A stretch of 64,000 nt of DNA from Pleomorphomonas sp. (GTDB taxonomy: Bacteria > Pseudomonadota > Alphaproteobacteria > Rhizobiales > Pleomorphomonadaceae), in assembly GCA_029976075.1 (NCBI GenBank), contig JARKNW010000011.1, positions 1-64,000 on the forward strand, read 5' to 3'. Of this stretch, positions 18,383 to 27,744 are shown piece by piece (positions within the stretch are counted from its first letter, which is position 1; every line of letters starts with the position of its first letter). The position numbers were made by a program, and so were the translations under genes. Below the pieces are notes generated by a model. It saw nothing but the letters and a program-made list of their open reading frames with translations, had not been told where the DNA came from and searched no databases.

Positions 18383-18402
18383 ATTGTTGACTTGTCGACA
18401 AT
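18383..18402. promoter_or_regulatory. Inverted repeat upstream of glmS (operator candidate)
   Basis: ATTGTTGAC-TT-GTCGACAAT is a 9-2-9 inverted repeat with one mismatch and contains the perfect palindrome TTGTCGACAA. It lies about 100 bases before the glmS start in an otherwise short spacer, and its size fits a dimeric repressor of the GntR or ROK type. Which protein binds is unknown. Confidence 0.5.
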
Positions 18403-18499
18403 TGCTCGACGTGACACGGTTCCTTTCGATGAAGGGCTGTGTCACCGAAGGCATTCGGCTGATTGATCGGCCTCAAGACAAGAGCGAGTTAGTTCGTCA

Positions 18500-20323
18500 A
18501 TGTGCGGAATTATTGGAATCGTTGGTCGTGAGGGTGTCTCAGAACTGTTGCTGGAGGGGCTGAAGCGCCTCGAATACCGTGGCTATGACAGTGCTGGCAT
18601 CGCAACGTTGGTCAATGGCGCCATTGAGCGTCGGCGCGCCGAGGGCAAACTCGTCAACCTCGAGAGAAGGCTCGCCGAAACCCCGCTCGCTGGTTCGATC
18701 GGCATCGGCCACACCCGCTGGGCGACGCACGGCGGCCCAACCGAGGGCAATGCTCATCCTCACGCGACGAGCAAGGTGGCTGTGGTCCACAATGGCATCA
18801 TCGAGAACTATCAGGCGCTGACTGCCGAGCTCACCCAAAAGGGCCATGTGTTCGTCACCGAGACGGACACCGAAGTGGTCGCCCACCTGATCACCGATTA
18901 CCTGCAGCAGGGCATGGCGCCGGTCGAAGCTTGCCGCCTTGCCTTCCATCGCCTCGAGGGCGCCTTTGCGCTGGCGATCCTTTTTGCGGGCGAGGAAAAC
19001 CTGATGGTCGGTACGCGCCGGGGCACGCCGCTTGCCGTCGGATATGGCGACAACGCCATGTATCTCGCCTCCGATGCATTCGCCATGGCGCCGCTCACCA
19101 ATCGTCTCGCCTATCTCGAAGATGGCGATTGGGTCGTGCTAACGCGCAACTCGGCTGAAATCCGCGCCGCCGACGATACGCCCGTCGAGCGCAAGATCCA
19201 TGTCTCCAACGTTTCGGCGGCTTTGATCGGCAAGGCTGGTCATCGCCACTTCATGCTGAAGGAGATCTTCGAGCAGCCACAGGTAATCGGCGATACCATT
19301 AATGCCTTCGTTTCGGCGTCTACTGGCACCATCGCCCTACCGGATCTGCCTTTCGACCCCGCGAAGGTGCCTCGTCTTACCATCGTTGCCTGTGGTACCG
19401 CCTATTACGTCGCCATGGTGGCCAAGTACTGGTTCGAACAGGTGGCTCGTCTGCCCGTCGAGGTCGATATCGGCTCGGAGTTCCGCTATCGCGACACCCC
19501 GTTCGAAAAAGGCGGCGTAGCTGTCTTCGTGTCCCAGTCTGGTGAGACCCTCGATACGCTGGAAGCGTTGCGTCACGCCAAGAAGGCAGGGCAACACATC
19601 GTTTCCATCGTCAATGTTCCCGAGAGTACCATTGCTCGTGAGAGCGACCGGGTTCTTTACACGCTGGCCGGGCCGGAGATCGGTGTTGCCTCCACCAAGG
19701 CCTTTACGACCCAGCTGACTGTCATGGCCTGTCTCGTATTGGCCTTCGCCCGTGCTCGTGGCACCATTTCCCATGAGCGGGAGGCGGAGCTGGCGCTGGC
19801 GCTCCGCGAGGTACCGGCCCGCGCGGCCGAGGTATTGCGTCACGACGATGCCATCCAGGCGCTGGCCGGCATGGTCGCGGAGAGCCGTGATGCGCTTTAT
19901 CTCGGGCGCGGAACCGCCTACCCGATCGCCCTTGAAGGTGCGCTCAAGCTCAAGGAAATCAGCTATATCCACGCCGAAGGTTATGCCGCGGGCGAGATGA
20001 AGCACGGCCCGATCTCGTTGATCGACGATGGTGTGCCGGTCATTGCTCTCGCCCCATCGGACGCCCTGTTCGAAAAAGTGGTGTCCAACGTCCAGGAGGT
20101 TGCAGCTCGCTCTGGTCGGGTACTGCTGATCTCCGACGCCGATGGCGTTGCGCGCCTTGGCGGGAAAGTGCGCTGGTCGATCGAACTGCCGAAGGTAGAC
20201 CCCTTCGTGGCGCCGATCCTCTACTCGTTGCCTGTTCAGCTTCTTGCCTATCATACTGCGGTTGCCAAGGGCACAGACGTGGATCAGCCGCGTAATCTCG
20301 CCAAGAGTGTCACCGTCGAGTAG
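18500..20323 (+). CDS. glmS: Glutamine-fructose-6-phosphate aminotransferase (isomerizing)
   Basis: 607 residues, the normal length of glucosamine-6-phosphate synthase, the first enzyme of UDP-GlcNAc synthesis in the cytoplasm. It starts MCGIIGIVG, so Cys2 is the glutaminase nucleophile after Met removal. LEYRGYDSAGIA and GHTRWATHG of the glutaminase domain follow. Two SIS domains contain IVACGTAYYVAMVAKYWFE, VFVSQSGETLDTLEAL and YLGRGTAYPIALEGALKLKEISY, and it ends ATTVxKGTDVDQPRNLAKSVTVE-like (DVDQPRNLAKSVTVE). In many alphaproteobacteria glmS follows glmU; here it sits in a PTS/amino-sugar segment. An operator-like inverted repeat lies upstream and a strong terminator downstream. No glmS ribozyme-like structure is evident in the 158-base leader. 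Confidence 0.97.
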   Translation: MCGIIGIVGREGVSELLLEGLKRLEYRGYDSAGIATLVNGAIERRRAEGKLVNLERRLAETPLAGSIGIGHTRWATHGGPTEGNAHPHATSKVAVVHNGIIENYQALTAELTQKGHVFVTETDTEVVAHLITDYLQQGMAPVEACRLAFHRLEGAFALAILFAGEENLMVGTRRGTPLAVGYGDNAMYLASDAFAMAPLTNRLAYLEDGDWVVLTRNSAEIRAADDTPVERKIHVSNVSAALIGKAGHRHFMLKEIFEQPQVIGDTINAFVSASTGTIALPDLPFDPAKVPRLTIVACGTAYYVAMVAKYWFEQVARLPVEVDIGSEFRYRDTPFEKGGVAVFVSQSGETLDTLEALRHAKKAGQHIVSIVNVPESTIARESDRVLYTLAGPEIGVASTKAFTTQLTVMACLVLAFARARGTISHEREAELALALREVPARAAEVLRHDDAIQALAGMVAESRDALYLGRGTAYPIALEGALKLKEISYIHAEGYAAGEMKHGPISLIDDGVPVIALAPSDALFEKVVSNVQEVAARSGRVLLISDADGVARLGGKVRWSIELPKVDPFVAPILYSLPVQLLAYHTAVAKGTDVDQPRNLAKSVTVE

Positions 20324-20356
20324 CCCCTAGGCCATCTGATTCCAGGTTTCAGCAAG

Positions 20357-20395
20357 GCAGCGCGCCGGTCCTCACGGGCCGGCGCGCTGCTTTTG
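20357..20395 (+). terminator. Intrinsic terminator of glmS
   Basis: GCAGCGCGCCGG and CCGGCGCGCTGC pair perfectly over 12 bp (20357-20390) and are followed by TTTTGCT, 34 bases after the glmS stop. Confidence 0.9.
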
Positions 20396-20913
20396 CTATG
20401 CGCAAAAAGTATAATCGAGGGGGTGGGGATGCTGTATCGATCGACTTAAGTAGTCTCTGATCTGGGCGTAATCATACAATTTTCAAGTCGTGGATATCAA
20501 AGCAAGTTAATGGATTTTATTGAGTTTTTGGTGTCTGGGGTTGAGTTGATAACAAAACCGCTTCGGCGAAGGATACATTTTTACAGTCGTGTTTATATCT
20601 TTCCACTTTTCATAATAGTTCTGTCATGTTTTGATCACAATCGAACGAGGACCCGTAAGAACAACGACTGAAGTGTGCTGGAGTCCGAATATCTATGGAT
20701 ATTCGGAGCGGTGTTTTCGTATCTCCTGATCCGGGGAATACAGGGTCGGGGTGGAGGAGCGGAGAGGCTCACGAGAAAAACGACATGACTGGCCCTTGCT
20801 GGGAGCCAGTACTTCTTCGACGCGACTTGTTCGCGGCGGTGGGGTCGTTTATTCTCCGGTCTGTCGGTCTTCTCCTTCGGCGTGACAGGACTTCGTGGAG
20901 GAGTTTCCAAGAC
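20396..20913 (+). promoter_or_regulatory. Long mtlA upstream region
   Basis: This gene-free stretch of over 500 bases has an AT-rich half (20400-20640), probably the promoter, and a GC-rich half likely to be transcribed leader. It contains the 10-bp inverted repeat at 20684-20707 and a second hairpin (ACTGGC near 20788, GCCAGT near 20805). The codons open in the mtlA frame from 20695 have no ribosome site and no PTS similarity. Confidence 0.45.
20684..20707. promoter_or_regulatory. Perfect 10-bp inverted repeat in the mtlA leader
   Basis: TCCGAATATC-TATG-GATATTCGGA is a perfect palindrome with a four-base loop, about 210 bases before mtlA. It may be an operator for a local regulator or an RNA hairpin. 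No T run follows directly (GCGGTGTTTTCG), so it is a weak terminator at best. Confidence 0.55.
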
Positions 20914-22836
20914 ATGGCATATACCGCAACCGGCGGAGGCGACGCATCGTCCTCCAATCTCAAGGTGCGCGTCCAGCAAGTGGGCCGCTTCCTGAGCAGC
21001 ATGGTGATGCCCAACATCGGCGCGTTCATCGCCTGGGGTATCATTACCACTCTCTTCATTCCGACTGGCTGGCTTCCGAACGCGTTTTTCGCCAAGCTCG
21101 TCGGACCCATGATCAGCTATTTGCTGCCGCTTCTGCTCGGCTATACGGGCGGCAAGCTGGTCTATGGTGAGCGCGGCGCCGTTGTTGGTGCCATCGTCAC
21201 GGCCGGTGTCATCGTCGGTACCGACATCCCGATGTTCCTCGGCGCCATGCTGGTGGGACCGTTCGGCGGTTGGGCGATCAAGCAGTTCGACAAGCTGGTC
21301 GACGGCAAGATCCGTCCCGGCTTCGAGATGCTGGTCAACAACTTCTCGGCCGGTATCCTGGGCATGATCCTCGCCCTGATCGCCTTTGCGGTCGTCGGTC
21401 CGGTCGTCGAGCATCTGTCTGCCGCCCTCGGTGCAGGCGTCAACGCCCTGATCAGTACCGGCCTCATTCCGCTCGCCTCGATCCTGGTCGAGCCGGCCAA
21501 GGTGCTGTTCCTCAACAACGCCATCAATCACGGCGTCTTCACGCCGCTCGGCGTCCAGCAGGCGGCTGAACAGGGCAAGTCGCTGATTTTCCTGATCGAA
21601 GCCAACCCGGGCCCGGGTCTTGGTCTGCTGCTCGCCTACATGGTCTTCGGCCGCGGCAATGCCAAGCAGTCCGCACCAGGTGCCGCCATCATCCACTTCT
21701 TCGGCGGTATCCACGAGATCTACTTCCCCTACGTGCTGATGAAGCCGCGCCTGATCATCGCCATGATCCTTGGCGGTGCCACCGGCGTTGCCTGCAACAT
21801 GCTGCTCGGTGGCGGCTTGCGTGCGCCGTCGTCCCCGGGCTCGATCTTCGCCGTGCTCGGCATGACCCCGGCCGACGGTTTCGTTGGTGTCATCTCCGCT
21901 GTGGTTCTGGGCGCACTCGTGACCTTCCTGGTTGCTTCCGTACTGCTCAAGACCGACAAGAGTGACGAAGCCGAAGAAGACCTCGGTGCCGCCACGGCGC
22001 GCATGAAGGCTCTCAAGGCTGAATCGAAGGGTATGGCCGCTCCGGTCGCCGCCACCTCGGCTGTGATCTCCGGTCCGGTCCGCTCGGTCATCGTTGCCTG
22101 CGATGCCGGCATGGGTTCGTCTGCCATGGGCGCTTCCATGCTGCGCAAGAAGCTTGATCAGGCTGGCCTTGGCGCCATCCGTTCGAGCAACGTCGCGATC
22201 AACGCTCTGCCCGCCGATGTGGACGTGGTCATTACCCACAAGGATCTGACCGAGCGCGCACGCCGGGCAGCTCCCCAGGCGACGCACATCTCCATCACCA
22301 ACTTCCTCGACGGCGCGGCCTATGACCGCATCGTGGCGGAGATCAAGGCGAAGGCGGGTTCGGCCTCAGCTTCGGCTGCCGGCAAGCCCGAGGGTGGCGC
22401 ATCTTTTAATCTCGGTGAGGAAAACATCTTCCTCGGCCTCACCGCGTCCACCAAAGAGGAAGCCGTTCGCTTCGCCGGCTCCAAGCTTTTGGAGATGGGC
22501 GCGATTACCCCAAGCTACATCGACGCCATGCTCAAGCGTGAGACCATCGTGTCGACCTATCTCGGGCAGTCGCTGGCCATGCCGCATGGCACCAACGAAG
22601 CGAAGAACGAGGTTCTGAAGACCGGCATCGTCGTCTGCCAATATCCCGACGGCGTGTTCTTCGGTCCGGAACCCGAGAATGTGGCTCGTCTCGTCGTCGG
22701 CCTCGCGGCCAAGGGCAACGAGCACATGAATGTGATGTCGGCTCTCGCCAGGGTCCTCGAGAATCCCAAGGTGGTCGCCCACCTTGCCTCGACCAAGAAC
22801 CCGGCCGACGTGCTGCGCATCCTCGATCTCGGCTGA
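20914..22836 (+). CDS. mtlA: PTS mannitol transporter subunit IICBA
   Basis: A 640-residue membrane permease that takes up and phosphorylates mannitol to mannitol-1-phosphate; the E. coli protein has 637. The IIC membrane domain (about 15-345) includes [27 protein letters not shown] and the substrate-site region ending [16 protein letters not shown]. The IIB domain has Cys396 in [14 protein letters not shown], and the IIA domain has His558 in [10 protein letters not shown]. These positions nearly coincide with Cys384 and His554 of E. coli. I start at 20914, with GGAGGAG ten or so bases upstream, instead of the longer frame from 20695. mtlD follows after 73 bases. The phosphate source is presumably the HPr part of the fusion protein at 24173-26719. 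Confidence 0.95.
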   Translation: MAYTATGGGDASSSNLKVRVQQVGRFLSSMVMPNIGAFIAWGIITTLFIPTGWLPNAFFAKLVGPMISYLLPLLLGYTGGKLVYGERGAVVGAIVTAGVIVGTDIPMFLGAMLVGPFGGWAIKQFDKLVDGKIRPGFEMLVNNFSAGILGMILALIAFAVVGPVVEHLSAALGAGVNALISTGLIPLASILVEPAKVLFLNNAINHGVFTPLGVQQAAEQGKSLIFLIEANPGPGLGLLLAYMVFGRGNAKQSAPGAAIIHFFGGIHEIYFPYVLMKPRLIIAMILGGATGVACNMLLGGGLRAPSSPGSIFAVLGMTPADGFVGVISAVVLGALVTFLVASVLLKTDKSDEAEEDLGAATARMKALKAESKGMAAPVAATSAVISGPVRSVIVACDAGMGSSAMGASMLRKKLDQAGLGAIRSSNVAINALPADVDVVITHKDLTERARRAAPQATHISITNFLDGAAYDRIVAEIKAKAGSASASAAGKPEGGASFNLGEENIFLGLTASTKEEAVRFAGSKLLEMGAITPSYIDAMLKRETIVSTYLGQSLAMPHGTNEAKNEVLKTGIVVCQYPDGVFFGPEPENVARLVVGLAAKGNEHMNVMSALARVLENPKVVAHLASTKNPADVLRILDLG

Positions 22837-22855
22837 CCTCGGCTTCTTGAAAATG

Positions 22856-22878
22856 GGGCCGCCCTTAGAAGGCGGCCC
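22856..22878 (+). repeat. Intercistronic hairpin between mtlA and mtlD
   Basis: GGGCCGCC and GGCGGCCC form a perfect 8-bp stem with a seven-base loop, followed by TCCTTTCC without a proper T run. It more likely stabilises the upstream mRNA or reduces read-through than ends the operon, because the mtlD ribosome site follows 22 bases later. Confidence 0.6.
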
Positions 22879-22909
22879 TCCTTTCCCAAGACATCTTCTG
22901 GAGACGACC

Positions 22910-24052
22910 ATGCGAGCCATTCACTTTGGCGCGGGCAATATCGGTCGCGGTTTTATCGGCAAAATTCTCGCCGATGCCGGTTGGGCGGTCACCTTCGCCG
23001 ACGTCAACGAGACCCTTGTCGGCCTGATCGCCAGGAACGGACGCTACCCGGTCGATATCGTCGGTTCCGGCAGCCGACGCGAGGAAGTGACGGGCGTCAC
23101 AGCTGTCTCGTCGATCGGCGATGAAATAGTTGCTCTCATAGCATCCGCGGATCTGGTCACGACCGCCGTCGGTCCGGCGATTCTGCCGAAGATCGCGCCG
23201 ACCATAGCTCGCGGCCTCGAGGCGCGGGTTGCGTCCGGCAAGCACTCCCCGCTCAACATCGTGGCCTGCGAGAACACGATCCGTGGCACCACACAGCTCA
23301 AGGAGGCCGTGTTCAGCCATTTGCCGGCACCCGTGGCTGCGGTCGTCGACATCGAGGTCGGTTTTGCCGATAGCGCGGTGGACCGGATCGTGCCACCTGC
23401 TCCACCGGTGGAAGGGGAACCACTCGCGGTTACCGTCGAAGAGTTTTCCGAATGGATTGTCGATCGCAGCCAACTCAAGGGTTGGACGCACGATGTTCCC
23501 GGCATGGAGTTGACCGACGATCTGATGGCCTTCATCGAGCGCAAGCTGTTCACGCTCAACACCGGCCATGCGATCACCGCTTATCTCGGCTTCGAGGAAC
23601 GTTTGCCGACCATTCGCGACGCCATCGAGAACGTAGGCATTCGCGCCGTCGTCAAGGCTGCGATGGAGGAAAGTGGTGCCGTGCTGATCCGTCGCTACGG
23701 TTTCGATCCGGCCAAGCATGCAGCCTACATCGAGAAAATCCTCGGTCGCTTTGCCAACCCGTTCATCCATGATGACGTGGCGCGCGTCGGTCGCGAGCCG
23801 TTGCGCAAGCTCGGCAGGGGAGATCGGTTGATCCGGCCGTTGCTCGGTACGCTCGAGTACGGCCTGCCACACGGAAATCTCGTCAGGGGGATCGTGGCGG
23901 CGCTCCGTTACCGTAACGACAGCGATCCCCAGGCAATCGAGATGCAGGCGGTTCTTTCCGAAGTTGGTGTCGCCGCCGCCATCGATCGGTTCTCCGGCAA
24001 TGCATTGCCGGCGGAGGTTCTTGCCGAGATTGACGTAGCGGCCCAGAGTTAG
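22910..24052 (+). CDS. mtlD: Mannitol-1-phosphate 5-dehydrogenase
   Basis: 380 residues (E. coli MtlD has 382). It oxidises mannitol-1-phosphate to fructose-6-phosphate with NAD in the cytoplasm. The N-terminal nucleotide-binding sequence [20 protein letters not shown] and the ACENTIRGT block are diagnostic. The catalytic region contains [16 protein letters not shown], with the conserved lysine of this polyol-dehydrogenase family. GGAG six bases before the ATG at 22910 settles the start. Codons open further upstream overlap the mtlA end and are spurious. It forms an operon with mtlA. The product feeds directly into the reactions of GlmS and NagB encoded on either side. Confidence 0.96.
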   Translation: MRAIHFGAGNIGRGFIGKILADAGWAVTFADVNETLVGLIARNGRYPVDIVGSGSRREEVTGVTAVSSIGDEIVALIASADLVTTAVGPAILPKIAPTIARGLEARVASGKHSPLNIVACENTIRGTTQLKEAVFSHLPAPVAAVVDIEVGFADSAVDRIVPPAPPVEGEPLAVTVEEFSEWIVDRSQLKGWTHDVPGMELTDDLMAFIERKLFTLNTGHAITAYLGFEERLPTIRDAIENVGIRAVVKAAMEESGAVLIRRYGFDPAKHAAYIEKILGRFANPFIHDDVARVGREPLRKLGRGDRLIRPLLGTLEYGLPHGNLVRGIVAALRYRNDSDPQAIEMQAVLSEVGVAAAIDRFSGNALPAEVLAEIDVAAQS

Positions 24053-24172
24053 GTCTCAGGGAGGCTCGAAAAGGCTGCTACTGAACGACCTTTTCCTGGC
24101 TCCCCATCGCTGCCGGATGTTGGCGAGGGGAGAAAGGCTTTGCCTCGGTAGTAGGCATCGGGAGACATGCGC

Positions 24173-26719
24173 ATGACCACCTCGACCATTTCCGTCAGAG
24201 CTCCGCTGAAGGGCCGGATCGTCCCGCTTGGCGATGTTCCAGATCCCATGTTCGCGCTCGGCATGATGGGGGACGGCCTCGCGATCGAGCCGGAAACCGG
24301 CGTGGTGCATGCGCCGGTAGCCGGTACGGTCACGTCGGTGCATCGCCGCGGTCACGCGGTGAAGGTCATGACCGAGGAGGGGGCGGAATTTCTGGTGCAC
24401 GTCGGCCTCGAGGCAGTGGCTTTGCGAGGCGCCGGGCTCGAGGCGGTGGTTGCCGAAGGCGATAGAGTGTCCGCCGGCGACCTCCTGATCCGCTTCGATC
24501 TTGCTGCGCTGGTAGAAAGTTGCGGTATCGTCACGACGCCGGTTCTCGTGACCAACGAGGATGCCTTTCACGTCACGTCACGCAAGTCGAACGGTACCGT
24601 CGGCCTTGGGGACGAGGTCATGACGGTGATGCCGATCGGTGTGGAGGCCCCTCCGCCGGTCGAGCGCTTCGAGCAGGCAGTCGTCCTTGAGATGAGCGAG
24701 GGCCTGCATGCCCGGCCGGCAGCCCTGCTTGCGGCCAAGGCCAAGGAATATGCGAGCGCAATCGAGATCATCCTCGGCGAGCGCAAGGCCAATGCCAAGA
24801 GTCCGGTTTCACTGCTGACACTTGGCAGTCGCTGGGGTAGCCGGCTTACCGTTGCCGCTGAGGGAGCCGACGCGGAGGTGGCGGTCGGCGGCGTGATCGA
24901 GGCGATCGCGTCCGGACTGGGCGATCCAGTGGTTCCCTATGTGGATGCCGGCCAGGAAACGCTGCCAGGGGTTGTCGAGGTACCTCCCTCCGTGGAAGAG
25001 GTCGTCGATCTGACACCCTTCGGACCGGAGGATCGGCCCTTGCTCGGTGGTGTGGTCGCAGCGCCAGGGCTCGCCATCGGTCGCGCCGTCCATCTCAAGG
25101 AAAAGGTTGCTCGTCCCGCCGAGGAAGGTGGTGATACCACGACGGAAAGCGCGGCTCTCGACGCCGCTATCGCTCGTGTCCACAAACACTTGAGCGAGCA
25201 GGCAACGGCTGGCCGGACGCAACAGCAACGCGAAATCATGGCAGCACATGCTGCGCTCCTGGAGGATCCCGAGCTTCTCGAGGGCGCGCGCGACCGCATC
25301 GCGCGTGGCAAGAGTGCCGGTTGGGCTTTCTCCGATACGATCTCCACCCAGGCCGCACTGCTGCGGGGGCTCGACAATGCTCGCCTTGCCGAGCGCGCGG
25401 CCGATCTGGTCGATCTCGAACAGCAGGTGTTGACGGTGCTGGCCGGTGGCTCTCCGGAGAGCCTGGCCTTGCCGGAGGACGCCGTAGCGATCGCCGACGA
25501 CCTCCTGCCGTCGCAGTTCATGGCTTTCGGCGACCGTCTGCCGGCGGCCTTTGTGGTTGCCAAGGGCGGCCGGACATCGCATGTCGCCATTCTCTCAGCG
25601 GCCAGCGGCGTGCCGATGCTGGCAGCCGTCGGGACCGACGCCCGCCGTATTCCCGAAGGCGCATCGCTGATCGTCGATGCTGAGCGCGGCGAGATCCAGG
25701 TCAACCCGACGAAAGAAACCATCGAGGCGACGCGCAAGGCGGCAGCCGAGCGTGAAGCGCGCCGTGCCGCCAACCGCGAGGCGGCCTCGATCGACTGCGT
25801 GATGGCAGACGGTACGCGACTGCCCGTTTATGCGAATGTCGGTTCGGTAGCCGATGCAGCGCGCGGTCTCGCTTTCGGGGCTGAGGGCTCAGGCTTGCTC
25901 CGGACGGAATTCCTGTTCCTCGATCGACCGACAGCTCCCAACGAGGCCGAGCAACAAGCCGAATACCAGGCGATTGCCGATGCGCTGCGTGGCAAGCCGC
26001 TGACCATCCGCACCCTGGATATCGGCGGTGACAAGCCGCTGGCCTATCTCAAGCAGGCCCCGGAAGAGAACCCGATCCTTGGCGTGCGTGGCATCCGTGT
26101 CTCCAGGCGGCGGCCCGATTTGTTGCGTCAGCAGTTCCGCGCCATCCTCAAGGTCACGCCGGTGTCGGTCGTGCGGATCATGATGCCGATGATCGCCGAT
26201 GTCGGCGAACTGCGCTGGGCGAAGGCCATCTTTGAAGAGGAGAAAGCCGCGCTCGGGATCACGGCCGATGTGCCGCTCGGCATCATGATCGAAGTACCCG
26301 CCGCCGTCGCCATGGCCGACAAGTTGGCTAAGGAGGCCGATTTCTTCTCGATCGGCACCAACGATCTCACCCAGTATGTGCTTGCCATGGACCGGGGAAA
26401 CACCGAGTTGGCCCCGGAGATCGACTCGTTGCATCCGGCAGTCCTCAAGACCATCGGCGACGCGGCCGCAGCCGGCGCTCGTCATGGGTGTCCGGTTGGT
26501 GTCTGCGGCGGTCTCGCCTCGGAGCTGCCGGCGGCCCCCATCCTGATCGGCCTCGGCGTCACCAGCCTGTCGGCCACCCGCTCGGGCATTCCCGACCTCA
26601 AGGCGTTCATTCGGATGCTCGACAGGGACATCTGCCAGCAAGTGGCCAGGGAGGCGTTGGAACTCGATTCGGCCGCCGAGGTACGGGCGATGGTGGCCCG
26701 GCGGTGGCCCGACCTTTGA
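24173..26719 (+). CDS. ptsP: PTS multi-domain protein EIIA(Glc)-HPr-EI
   Basis: A cytoplasmic fusion of 848 residues carrying the general PTS proteins. Residues 1-145 are a glucose-type EIIA with the two conserved histidines, the active one being His76 in EFLVHVGLEAV. Residues 165-250 are HPr with His179 in GLHARPAALL. The remainder is enzyme I with His470 in GGRTSHVAIL, the PEP-binding signature FFSIGTNDLTQYVLAMDRGN and a C-terminal Cys778 in VCGG. The order matches NagF-type proteins of N-acetylglucosamine systems rather than FruB, whose EIIA is of the fructose type. GGAG eight bases before the ATG at 24173 fixes the start. It can energise MtlA through HPr. The EIIA(Glc) part has no matching IICB in the window. 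The symbol is a generic name for EI-type proteins. Confidence 0.93.
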   Translation: MTTSTISVRAPLKGRIVPLGDVPDPMFALGMMGDGLAIEPETGVVHAPVAGTVTSVHRRGHAVKVMTEEGAEFLVHVGLEAVALRGAGLEAVVAEGDRVSAGDLLIRFDLAALVESCGIVTTPVLVTNEDAFHVTSRKSNGTVGLGDEVMTVMPIGVEAPPPVERFEQAVVLEMSEGLHARPAALLAAKAKEYASAIEIILGERKANAKSPVSLLTLGSRWGSRLTVAAEGADAEVAVGGVIEAIASGLGDPVVPYVDAGQETLPGVVEVPPSVEEVVDLTPFGPEDRPLLGGVVAAPGLAIGRAVHLKEKVARPAEEGGDTTTESAALDAAIARVHKHLSEQATAGRTQQQREIMAAHAALLEDPELLEGARDRIARGKSAGWAFSDTISTQAALLRGLDNARLAERAADLVDLEQQVLTVLAGGSPESLALPEDAVAIADDLLPSQFMAFGDRLPAAFVVAKGGRTSHVAILSAASGVPMLAAVGTDARRIPEGASLIVDAERGEIQVNPTKETIEATRKAAAEREARRAANREAASIDCVMADGTRLPVYANVGSVADAARGLAFGAEGSGLLRTEFLFLDRPTAPNEAEQQAEYQAIADALRGKPLTIRTLDIGGDKPLAYLKQAPEENPILGVRGIRVSRRRPDLLRQQFRAILKVTPVSVVRIMMPMIADVGELRWAKAIFEEEKAALGITADVPLGIMIEVPAAVAMADKLAKEADFFSIGTNDLTQYVLAMDRGNTELAPEIDSLHPAVLKTIGDAAAAGARHGCPVGVCGGLASELPAAPILIGLGVTSLSATRSGIPDLKAFIRMLDRDICQQVAREALELDSAAEVRAMVARRWPDL

Positions 26720-26768
26720 TGACTTCGCCAGGAGCTTCGCAAGCAGTGCCGCAACAGGGAGGCGTACT

Positions 26769-27656
26769 ATGTTGCATGCCAACGTGACGCTTGACGATTT
26801 TGCCCGAGGCGATGCGCTCCCGGCGGCTGCCGGTTGGCCGCAGCACATCGTGTTTGGCCTTGATGCCGCTGCACCGCCACTCGGCGCGTTGCAGGTACAG
26901 TTTGCACGTTTCGAGTTCGTGATCGCGGGTACCTACACCAATGTCCTGTGCGATCATAATGCGCGGATCGTCGAGCATGAGATCGGCCCCGGCGATGCGC
27001 TCGTCGTGCCGGGCAATTGCTGGAACCAGCCGCTGTGGGACAAGGATGTCGAGGTCCTGAGCCTTCTTTTCGGCTCCACCCATCTTGGTGTCAGTCTGGT
27101 GCGTTGGAGTGCCGGCGAGCAGCGTTTCGTTTCGGTCGAAAAGCGCAACTGCCTGATCCCAGGAAACGGGCCGCTACAGCACATGGTGGATGCCATGGCG
27201 AGCCATCGCGACGATGCTGGGCCGACCAGTCTCGACACTCGGCTGCTCGCGCAGGCCATCATCGAGTACTCGCGCCGTCTGATCGCCAACCCGGTACCGG
27301 AGGAGGAGCGGCAGTCCTCCGCCTTCTTCCGCGCGGCCTGTCTTTACATCGAGGAAAACTTCGATCGGCTCATCACCCGTGACACGGTAGCAGCCCATCT
27401 GCGCATCAGCCCTAACTACTTCTCTCGCGTTTTTCGCGAGCAGGGGGCCATGACCTTTTCCGATTATCTGACGCAGGTGAGAATCGGCAAGGCCAAGTTC
27501 ATGCTGGAGAAGTATGACTTGCCCCTGTCGCAGATCGCCCAGCGCTGTGGCTTCAACGACTTCAACTACTTTTACAAGGTGTTCAAGAAGGTTGTCGGCC
27601 GGACCCCGACCGAATATCGAAACTCCGTGCAGGCCGGGGCGGCGGTCAAGGCTTGA
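26769..27656 (+). CDS. AraC-family transcriptional regulator
   Basis: 295 residues. The N-terminal half has a cupin-like pattern (HEIGPGDALVVPGNCWNQPLW) for ligand binding. The C-terminal 100 residues hold the two helix-turn-helix units of AraC proteins, ending in IAQRCGFNDFNYFYKVFKKVVGRTPTEYR. GGAGG stands six bases before the ATG. It lies 49 bases after the PTS fusion gene in the same direction, so it is probably co-transcribed with it and is likely to control the mannitol or amino-sugar genes (inference from position). It is not obviously related to the Firmicute MtlR, which is a PRD protein. Confidence 0.88.
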   Translation: MLHANVTLDDFARGDALPAAAGWPQHIVFGLDAAAPPLGALQVQFARFEFVIAGTYTNVLCDHNARIVEHEIGPGDALVVPGNCWNQPLWDKDVEVLSLLFGSTHLGVSLVRWSAGEQRFVSVEKRNCLIPGNGPLQHMVDAMASHRDDAGPTSLDTRLLAQAIIEYSRRLIANPVPEEERQSSAFFRAACLYIEENFDRLITRDTVAAHLRISPNYFSRVFREQGAMTFSDYLTQVRIGKAKFMLEKYDLPLSQIAQRCGFNDFNYFYKVFKKVVGRTPTEYRNSVQAGAAVKA

Positions 27657-27744
27657 GGCGGAGCTTTGCGGACCGGGGCTGTGAAGTGGCGCAATTGGGT
27701 GTATGCATCGATCCCGAGATGCTCCCAAGGAGACTTCCGGGCCG

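Noticed and set aside
18342-18499. Possible glmS ribozyme in the glmS leader
   Set aside because: The spacer is short and AT-rich, holds a DNA-type inverted repeat, and lacks recognisable ribozyme core elements, which are mainly found in Firmicutes.
20628-20645. CRP-like site TGTCA-N8-TCACA upstream of mtlA
   Set aside because: The half-site spacing is eight rather than six and one half is imperfect.
20635-22287. Minus-strand ORF of 550 codons opposite mtlA
   Set aside because: Shadow frame rich in His, Asp and Gly, with no domain. mtlA on the plus strand is unambiguous.
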